Shown here one piece after another: positions 57,776 to 64,000 of a stretch of DNA of 64,000 bases; position 1 is the first letter of the stretch, and the number at the start of each line of letters is the position of its first letter. Below the pieces are notes generated by a model. It had not been told where the DNA came from. It was given only the letters and a program-made list of their open reading frames with translations, and searched no databases. The translations under genes and the position numbers were made by a program. Source of the stretch: Flavobacterium daemonense (GTDB lineage: Bacteria > Bacteroidota > Bacteroidia > Flavobacteriales > Flavobacteriaceae); assembly GCF_007341385.1 (NCBI RefSeq), contig NZ_VJYD01000004.1:62001-126000 (forward strand), in the 5' to 3' direction.

Positions 57776-59698
57776 ATGAAAAATACCATTTCACAGCGAG
57801 TTGCCGACTTTTTAAAGGATTTTCCTCCCTTTAATTTTTTACATAAAATGGATTTGGAAAAACTTTCTGAGCAGATTTCTATCGTTTACAAAGAAAAAGA
57901 TGCTGTGATTTTTGCCGAAAACGATAAAACTCATGATTCGTTCTATGTTGTTCATAAAGGGGCGGTTGCACTTAAAAAAAGCACAAAAAATACGGTTTTA
58001 GACATGTGTGATGAAGGCGATATTTTTGGACTGCGTCCGCTTTTGGCACAGGAAAATTATATCATGGAAGCTGTGGCGCATGAAGAAAGCATTTTATATG
58101 CAATTCCGATTGCGGTTTTTAAACCTTACGCGCTTGAAAATAGAAATATTGGTAATTTCTTGATCGAAAGTTATGCTTCGAACACCAGAAATCCGTACTC
58201 AGACATTCATAAAGATAAATTGTATGGCGATGACGATTTATTGAATGAAAACAGGCATTCTAATAACGATTCTTTTGATCTAACGCCGATAAAATATTCA
58301 AAAAAGATTGTGACTTGCAGTCCTTCGACAACCGCAAAAGAGGTTGCCAAAATCATGAACAAGAAAAAAGTTGGGGCAATTTTAATTGTGGACGAAATGC
58401 TCCCAATTGGTATTTTGACGGATAAAGATCTTCGAAATAAAATTGTTACCGGCGATTATTCGATCATGACAACTGCTGAAACCATTATGACGAAACCGGT
58501 TATCACGTATCCTAAAAAAATGACGGTTACCGAAGCACAAATGGCAATGATGAAGAGCAATATCAGCCATTTATGTTTAACTAAAGATGGTACTGTCAAC
58601 ACAAAAGCGGTTGGAATTTTATCCAAACATGATGTAATGGTTGCGTTAGGAAATAATCCGGCGGTTTTGATTAAAGCATTAAAAAGAGCGAAGAAAACAA
58701 AGGAAATAAAACCAATAAGAAACAGAATCATGCAATTGCTTCAGGGATATTTAGACCAAAATATCCCGATGACGCTGATTTCTAAAATCATAACTGAGCT
58801 AAATGAAGCTTGTACCACCCGTGTAATCGAAATTTGTTTGGAAAAAATGAGCAGTCCGCCTCCAGTGAAATTTGCATGGCTGGCGCTTGGAAGTCAAGGA
58901 AGAGGTGAACAAATGTTGCATACTGATCAGGATAATGCAATTGTTTATGAAAATGTTTCGGAAGTTTTTAAGGATGAAACGAAAATCTATTTTTTAAAGT
59001 TTGCTTCTCTTGTGAACAAAGGACTTTTTGATATTGGCTACGATTATTGTCCTGCCGAAATGATGGCTTCTAGTCCAAAATGGTGCATGAGCTTGGACGA
59101 ATGGAAGAGCCAGGTACATCATTGGATTACAAATCCGGGGAAAAACGAAGTTCTGCTTTCTTTCATTTTCTTTGATTACAGCAAAACGTATGGCGATTCT
59201 GAAATTGTTAGTCAACTATCTGATTCTATTTTTGAAAACGTAAAAGCAAATCCGATTTTTTATATGCATTTAGTAAGTGGTGCATTGCAAAGCCCCTCTC
59301 CTACGGGTTTCTTTAGACAATTTTTAGTTGAGCAAGATGGCGCCAACAAAGATAATTTCGACATTAAACGACGTGCATTGATGCCACTTACTGATGCCGC
59401 CCGAGTTTTGATTTTATCACATTCCGTTAAATCAATCAGCAATACCGCGGAAAGATTCGAAAAATTAGCCGAATTGGAACCTAATAACAGAGAATTGTAT
59501 TTGTCATGTTCCTACTCATTCAAAGCTTTGTTGAAATTTAGAACCAAACAAGGGCTTTTACATCATGATTCTGGTCAGTTTATTGCTTTGGAAACATTGT
59601 CTAAAATGGAAAAAATTAAATTAAAGCGAACTTTTAAAACTATAAAAGAACTTCAGGAATTAATTTCTGTTCGTTTTAACGTTTCAAATCTGGTATAA
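57776..59698 (+). CDS. cNMP-binding/CBS/DUF294 nucleotidyltransferase-like protein
   Basis: A 640-residue multidomain protein. The cyclic-nucleotide-binding domain (about 20-135) has FAENDKTHDSFYVVHKGAVAL. Two CBS domains (about 170-295) include MNKKKVGAILIVDEMLPIGILTDKDLRNKIV and ISHLCLTKDGT. The DUF294 nucleotidyltransferase-like domain (about 330-450) has FAWLALGSQGRGEQMLHTDQDNAIVYE, the GSxGRxEQ and DxD motifs. A helical C-terminal DUF294_C domain follows. It may signal through nucleotide binding. It is 2 bases before the exonuclease gene, a pairing found widely in bacteria, often beside acetate-metabolism genes. Confidence 0.9.
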   Translation: MKNTISQRVADFLKDFPPFNFLHKMDLEKLSEQISIVYKEKDAVIFAENDKTHDSFYVVHKGAVALKKSTKNTVLDMCDEGDIFGLRPLLAQENYIMEAVAHEESILYAIPIAVFKPYALENRNIGNFLIESYASNTRNPYSDIHKDKLYGDDDLLNENRHSNNDSFDLTPIKYSKKIVTCSPSTTAKEVAKIMNKKKVGAILIVDEMLPIGILTDKDLRNKIVTGDYSIMTTAETIMTKPVITYPKKMTVTEAQMAMMKSNISHLCLTKDGTVNTKAVGILSKHDVMVALGNNPAVLIKALKRAKKTKEIKPIRNRIMQLLQGYLDQNIPMTLISKIITELNEACTTRVIEICLEKMSSPPPVKFAWLALGSQGRGEQMLHTDQDNAIVYENVSEVFKDETKIYFLKFASLVNKGLFDIGYDYCPAEMMASSPKWCMSLDEWKSQVHHWITNPGKNEVLLSFIFFDYSKTYGDSEIVSQLSDSIFENVKANPIFYMHLVSGALQSPSPTGFFRQFLVEQDGANKDNFDIKRRALMPLTDAARVLILSHSVKSISNTAERFEKLAELEPNNRELYLSCSYSFKALLKFRTKQGLLHHDSGQFIALETLSKMEKIKLKRTFKTIKELQELISVRFNVSNLV

Positions 59699-59700
59699 TC

Positions 59701-60327
59701 ATGAGTTTATTTAATTTTTTCAAAAAAGAAGAGAATCTTTTTGATGAAAGTGTTACGATCGAAAACACCCGATTTGTTGTTTTAGACACAGAAACCACAG
59801 GATTTGATTATGAAAATGATCGTATTTTATGCATTGGTGCTCTTGTTTTACAAAACGGAATCATTGCGATCCAAAATAGTTTTGAAGTGTACGTTAAACA
59901 AGATCACTACGACAAGTCAACAGCTCAAATTCATGGAATTTTAAAAGCTTTTGTTGTTCAGCGCCCAACAGAATTAGAGGCTTTAGAACAATTTTTATCT
60001 TTTCTTGGCGATGCTGTCATTATTGCACATCATACTGTTTTTGATGTTACAATGATTAATAAAGCTCTTGAAAGAAATGGTTTGCCTGAATTGACCAACA
60101 AAAGATTAGATACAGCGATTTTATATAAAAAGACACTAATCAAATCGCATTTGTTTGAGCGAAAAGATCATTATACTTTAGACGATCTAGCGGATAAATT
60201 TGATATTTCTAAAAAAGACAGACACACGGCTTTGGGCGATGCTTATATAACCGCAATTGCTTTCTTGAAAATTATAAAAAAGCTGAAAGAGAAAAAAGAG
60301 ATTAATTTGAATTCTCTTTTTAAATAG
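59701..60327 (+). CDS. DnaQ-like 3'-5' exonuclease
   Basis: The 208-residue product is a DEDDh exonuclease. The motifs are VVLDTETTGFDYENDRIL (Exo I, D and E), IIAHHTVFDVTMINKAL (Exo II, D) and DRHTALGDAYITAIAF (Exo III, H and D). It resembles the epsilon proofreading subunit but is not the replicative copy by context. It follows the DUF294 gene after 2 bases, so the two are one transcript and may work on the same nucleic acid process. A terminator follows immediately. Confidence 0.92.
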   Translation: MSLFNFFKKEENLFDESVTIENTRFVVLDTETTGFDYENDRILCIGALVLQNGIIAIQNSFEVYVKQDHYDKSTAQIHGILKAFVVQRPTELEALEQFLSFLGDAVIIAHHTVFDVTMINKALERNGLPELTNKRLDTAILYKKTLIKSHLFERKDHYTLDDLADKFDISKKDRHTALGDAYITAIAFLKIIKKLKEKKEINLNSLFK

Positions 60328-60356
60328 AAAACTTGGCCGGTAAAAGCCAAGTTTTT
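60328..60356 (+). terminator. Terminator after the exonuclease gene
   Basis: AAAACTTGGC pairs with GCCAAGTTTT, a 10-bp stem with an 8-base loop and a T run, right after the stop. It is also close to the end of the minus-strand remnant at 60363. Confidence 0.82.
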
Positions 60357-60362
60357 CATTTT

Positions 60363-61031
60363 CTAATTATCGATAAATAAGCGATACGGAAATACATTTG
60401 ATGATCGACTTTTCAAATTTTTCATAAAACTGTCACACAAATAATCCCATTCTGAATTTGACAAATGCTTTTTTTCTTCTGAATTTGTCTTTATAAAAAT
60501 ATCCACCGTTCGGCTGAAACCGGCTTTTACAGAAATTTCTTTTCGCGTTCCTTTTTCAATTTTAATTTCTTCAATTGAATTTTTAAAATGATTAAATCCA
60601 AATGCTTTGATGTCGGCAAAAGTTACAATTCTACCTCTTGTCAGCAGTGCATTTCTATATGCCAGAATTCGATCTTTATTATTTTGTTTGTTTAATCCTC
60701 CAACAGTATTGGTCATTAAGGTGACCGTTTTGCTAATAAAAAATAAATCATTTTTAGATTCTAAAACAGTTCCTGCCTTAATATCGTTGCCTTCTTCCGC
60801 ACAAGTTGACCAATAATTTATTACAAATGTATTTTCTGTACTTTTATCAATTTTAGGTTTAATCATTAAATACGGATCATTATTTTTTAAAAAGCTGCTT
60901 TCTTTAGCTTGTTGATCAACAGAAGCTAATAATTGATTAATCTGTACGAGTGAAGTATTCATAAATTCCTTACCAACGCCCGCAAATGATGAACTTTCAT
61001 CCTTTATCAAATCAAGTACATTTTGAAGCAA
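60363..61031 (-). pseudogene. C-terminal remnant of a TssF-like type VI secretion baseplate gene
   Basis: The minus strand is open over about 223 codons and ends in a normal stop, but it has no ATG and no proper N-terminus. The readable part has FVINYWSTCAEEGNDIKAGT, YRNALLTRGRIVTFADIKAFGF and SGFSRTVDIFIK-type sequence (ISVKAGFSRTVDIF). To me it resembles the C-terminal part of TssF of the Bacteroidota type VI system (T6SS-iii), a baseplate wedge protein usually about 600 residues long. About two thirds are missing at the 5' end. It breaks off at about 61032-61037, where a clpV/tssH fragment begins in the opposite direction. Confidence 0.6.
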
Positions 61032-61036
61032 CTCAT

Positions 61037-61696
61037 GGTGCGCCTCCCGGATATGTAGGTTATGAAGAAGGCGGACTCTTGGTAAACAAAATCAGACAAA
61101 AGCCATATTCCATTGTTTTATTTGATGAAATTGAAAAAGCGCATCCATCTGTTTTTGATGTTTTTCTGCAAATTATGGACGAAGGAAAACTTCATGATCG
61201 TTTAGGAAAGGAAGGTGATTTTTCGAATGCAATTATTCTTTTTACTTCAAATATTGGCGCAGATCATATTGTTAATACTTTCAATCTAGGTAAAATTCCA
61301 AATTCAAGTTCATTAATGGAAATCATGGGAAATTATTTTCGTCCAGAGTTTTTAGGGCGTTTAACTGAAATCGTACCTTTTGCTCCTATCAGTAAGGAAA
61401 ATGCGCTAAAAATATTTGAAATTCATCTGAAAAAAGAATTTACCGATTTATTGAAAAACATCAATATTCAAGTTGATATTCCGATGGAAGCAAAACTATA
61501 TCTTGCTGAAAATGGATATAATGCTAAATATGGTGCAAGACCTATAAAAAGCATTATCAGAAGTCATTTAAGAAGACCATTGGCAAAAAAAATAATCTCT
61601 GGAGAAATTAAAGATGGCGACATTATTTCTGTCCATATTGAAAATAATGAAATAAAATGGATCAAAGAAGAAGTTGCTTCTTTATCTAAAAATTAG
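61037..61696 (+). pseudogene. C-terminal remnant of ClpV/TssH-like AAA+ ATPase
   Basis: The plus strand carries the end of a ClpB-type ATPase: GAPPGYVGYEEGGLLVNK (pore loop), SIVLFDEIEKAHPSVFDVF (D2 Walker B), IILFTSNIGADH (sensor 1), RPEFLGRLTEIVPF (arginine finger) and YGARPIKSIIRSHLRRPLA (sensor 2). The D2 Walker A that should lie about 55 residues upstream is absent, as are D1 and the N-domain, so it cannot be an active ATPase. The frame stays open upstream to 60986, but that part is antisense to the TssF remnant. Together with it, this suggests a lost T6SS-iii locus. Confidence 0.78.
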
Positions 61697-61716
61697 ATTT
61701 TCAAACACAAAAAAAA

Positions 61717-61746
61717 AACGCTAAGAAATAAATCTTAGCGTTTTTT
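61717..61746. terminator. Bidirectional terminator between the ClpV remnant and parC
   Basis: AACGCTAAGA pairs with TCTTAGCGTT (10 bp) around a 6-base loop, with an A run before and a T run after. It serves the parC gene on the minus strand and any plus-strand transcript. Confidence 0.83.
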
Positions 61747-61752
61747 ATTCTA

Positions 61753-64000
61753 TTATTCTAAAACCAAACCAATTTGACCATCGTCATCTAATTCTGTTTC
61801 TACAGAATCATCCTCTGATATTTCTGGTTTTTCAGGAACTTCCTCAACTGGTTCTTCGTACGGAAGCGGTTCCAGCAAATTAACTTGTTTTAGTTTATCG
61901 GTTGTCAACTGATTTCCTAAAGCTTTAAATCCTTTTACAGCTATAAAATCCTCGACATCAATATGCAAATCATCTTTTTGAACACCTTTAACTTTGGCAA
62001 AAACCAATTGTGCAACTGGTCGATAATCTGTTGATACAATTTCTAATTGCGAATTCGGGTGGTCTGTGATAAAGCTTTCTTCCTTGCCTTCATTTTCAAC
62101 AAGAAAACGTTTCAAGAAATAACGCTCTTTTTCTCCATCATAATAAATCGCTGAAATTGGTTTTTTAGGTTTCCATTTTTCCAAAACAATCATATCTTCT
62201 TCAAAATGAGTAGATAATTCCGGAATAATAACCTTTAATTTTCCACTTTGACTGATTACCAGAATTTTATCGCTAGGTTTAAACTCGCCCAGCAATTCTC
62301 CTCTTGCGTCAACATTCAAACGTTTTACCGTATCATCAAACCAAACTTTTCTCGGCAATAAAGTCGAAATCCCTTTTTCTTTTAATTCGATTTTCTTGAT
62401 TGGGTATTTGGTAACCAAATTACCTTTTGATGCACGACCTTTAATAGCCAGTTTTGCAAAATCAATATCAAATTTCAATTTCTTAATTGTCCCAACCTGA
62501 CGCAATAAAATGGTGACAACCTCAGCTTCTCCATTTGGATTGTGTGAAAAATAAACCACTTGAGAACCATTTGTACCGTTAGTCAGATCGTAAGCTTTAT
62601 CGCGCGTTACTCCAGTAACATTAAAACGTTTTATATACGAAGGACCCGATTTCCCATCACGGTACATCATATTGTAAATAGTACGTTTATCGTTTTTATC
62701 GAAAACTGCGGCGTGTATAATGTCTTTTCCAATAAAAGTTTTGGCATCTACTTTTGTTATCATTAATGTTCCATCTCGCAAAAACACGATAACATCATCA
62801 ATATCAGAACAATCACCTACATATTCGTCTTTCTTTAAACTCGTTCCAACAAAACCTTCTTCGCGGTTTACGTATAATTTTGTGTTACGTAAAACCACTT
62901 TTGTAGCTTCAACGTTATCAAAAACACGAAGTTCTGTTTGACGTTCGCGGCCTTTTCCGTATTTCTCTTTTAATTTGGTAAAATAAGTAATCGCAAAATC
63001 TGTTAGATGCTCCAAATTATGCTCAACTTCTTTCATTTCATCTTCTAACTTAGCAATTAAATCATCAGCTTTATCAGAGTCGAAACGTGTAATACGAATC
63101 ATCGGAATTTGAGTCAAACGTTGTAAATCATCGTCATTAATTTCTCTGACAAATGACTTTTTGAAAGGCTCAAAACGATCGTATAAATATTTATAAAGCG
63201 ATTCTCTGTCTCCGTACAATTTGAAGTCAATATACATTTCTTCACGAATGAATATTTTTTCTAAAGTTGAGAAATGCCACTTATTTTTTAATTCTTCTAA
63301 CTGAATTTCTAATTCCTGACGAAGTAAATCGACCGTTCTGTGCGTTGAAATTTTCAACATTTCAGAAACTCCAATAAACAACGGCTTATTGTCTTCAATA
63401 ACACAACCTAAAGGCGCAACGGATGTTTCGCAAGCCGTGAATGCAAACAATGCGTCGATTGTTTTATCTGGAGAAACTCCTGGAAAAAGGTGAATTAAAA
63501 TCTCAACGTCAGCAGCGGTGTTGTCTTCAATTTTCTTGATTTTGATTTTTCCCTTATCATTGGCTTTCAAAATACTGTCAATTAAACTCGATGTATTGGT
63601 AGAAAACGGAATCTGCGTAATAACCAAAGTATTTTTGTCTAATTGCGAAATTTTAGCACGCACACGCACACGTCCGCCACGCATTCCGTCATTGTAATTA
63701 GAAACATCGGCAATACCCTGCGTCATAAAATCAGGATAAAGCGTAAACGACTTTCCTTTTAAAATTTTAATCGAAGCATCAATTAATTCATTGAAGTTAT
63801 GCGGTAAAACTTTTGTTGACAGACCTACCGCAATACCTTCTGCTCCTTGAGCCAAAAGCAATGGAAATTTTACTGGGAGATTGTTTGGTTCTGCACGACG
63901 ACCATCGTACGAAACGCCCCAATCGGTGATTTTTGGAGAATATAAAACCTCTAAAGCAAATTTAGATAAACGTGCCTCAATATAACGCGAAGCCGCTGCT
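61753..64000 (-). CDS. parC: DNA topoisomerase IV subunit A (partial, cut by window end)
   Basis: ParC cuts and rejoins DNA during chromosome decatenation. The frame reads from the stop at 61753 to the window edge at 64000 without interruption, about 748 codons. It contains SKFALEVLYSPKITDWGVSYDGRRAEPNNLPVKFPLLLAQGAEGIAVGLSTKVLPHN, just after the catalytic domain. It then has coiled-coil regions (ELEIQLEELKNKW) and a C-terminal beta-pinwheel and acidic tail (VETELDDDGQIGLVLE). The catalytic tyrosine lies beyond the window. Topo IV rather than gyrase is favoured by the degenerate C-terminal domain lacking a clear QRRGGKG GyrA box. The usual partner ParE is not in view. Confidence 0.9.
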   Translation of the reverse strand, partial: AAASRYIEARLSKFALEVLYSPKITDWGVSYDGRRAEPNNLPVKFPLLLAQGAEGIAVGLSTKVLPHNFNELIDASIKILKGKSFTLYPDFMTQGIADVSNYNDGMRGGRVRVRAKISQLDKNTLVITQIPFSTNTSSLIDSILKANDKGKIKIKKIEDNTAADVEILIHLFPGVSPDKTIDALFAFTACETSVAPLGCVIEDNKPLFIGVSEMLKISTHRTVDLLRQELEIQLEELKNKWHFSTLEKIFIREEMYIDFKLYGDRESLYKYLYDRFEPFKKSFVREINDDDLQRLTQIPMIRITRFDSDKADDLIAKLEDEMKEVEHNLEHLTDFAITYFTKLKEKYGKGRERQTELRVFDNVEATKVVLRNTKLYVNREEGFVGTSLKKDEYVGDCSDIDDVIVFLRDGTLMITKVDAKTFIGKDIIHAAVFDKNDKRTIYNMMYRDGKSGPSYIKRFNVTGVTRDKAYDLTNGTNGSQVVYFSHNPNGEAEVVTILLRQVGTIKKLKFDIDFAKLAIKGRASKGNLVTKYPIKKIELKEKGISTLLPRKVWFDDTVKRLNVDARGELLGEFKPSDKILVISQSGKLKVIIPELSTHFEEDMIVLEKWKPKKPISAIYYDGEKERYFLKRFLVENEGKEESFITDHPNSQLEIVSTDYRPVAQLVFAKVKGVQKDDLHIDVEDFIAVKGFKALGNQLTTDKLKQVNLLEPLPYEEPVEEVPEKPEISEDDSVETELDDDGQIGLVLE

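Overview
The window is chromosomal DNA from a member of Bacteroidota, most likely a Flavobacterium. The reasons are the low GC content, repeated promoter elements of the Bacteroidota type (TAnnTTTG close to start codons), a fused CcoN-CcoO oxidase subunit, a TonB-dependent receptor of the outer-membrane beta-barrel type, and many small flavobacterial families (DUF5606, DUF6452/DUF6048, DUF6095). No tRNA, rRNA, CRISPR array or complete mobile element was seen. The organism assignment is inference from gene content; no database search was possible.

Layout. 1-7230: partial threonine aldolase, prfB with its programmed frameshift, msrB, an lpxD homologue, a methylcrotonyl-CoA-carboxylase-type beta subunit, a DoxX-like protein and two unknown proteins. 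7456-18407: a micro-aerobic respiration block: hemN; the cbb3 oxidase operon ccoS-ccoNO-ccoQ-ccoP-ccoG-ccoH followed by a SafE-like gene; ccoI; and a divergent Crp/Fnr-type regulator. Three near-identical Fnr-type palindromes lie at almost the same distance from the promoters of hemN, ccoS and ccoI, so this looks like a small local regulon. 18408-27302: housekeeping genes (mazG, a DUF5606 gene, def, a FUSC membrane protein, mqo, ruvX, a PAS protein, dapD). 27478-32923: probable lipooligosaccharide core genes (two family 2 glycosyltransferases, a polysaccharide deacetylase, a heptosyltransferase-like GT9, an LPS-kinase-like protein and a DUF5672 protein).

33119-49198: tsaC/sua5, a cysteine desulfurase, lipoproteins, an Smr-domain gene, the cysE-cysM pair, an aldo/keto reductase, a histidine kinase, rlmD with DUF6452/DUF6048, an aspartate-racemase-like gene, a THUMP methyltransferase, a second methyltransferase and a ZIP transporter. 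49400-54277: a TonB-dependent receptor and two tandem membrane-anchored AraC regulators. 54446-60327: murQ, small proteins, a cNMP/CBS/DUF294 protein and its exonuclease partner. 60363-61696: two 5'-truncated type VI secretion gene remnants (tssF-like and clpV/tssH-like) joined head to head, apparently the scar of a deleted T6SS locus. 61753-64000: parC (topoisomerase IV subunit A), cut by the window end.

The spaces between genes are unusually rich in hairpins. Several consist of degenerate short words with a 7- or 8-base period (TTAGCAAC, AAACCTG, CACAATT, CACGAATT and similar) arranged as inverted repeats. There is also a three-copy family built on an ACATAGAAACATAG-type word, three copies of a TCCCGAAGC palindrome, and one long inverted repeat with 25-bp perfect arms.
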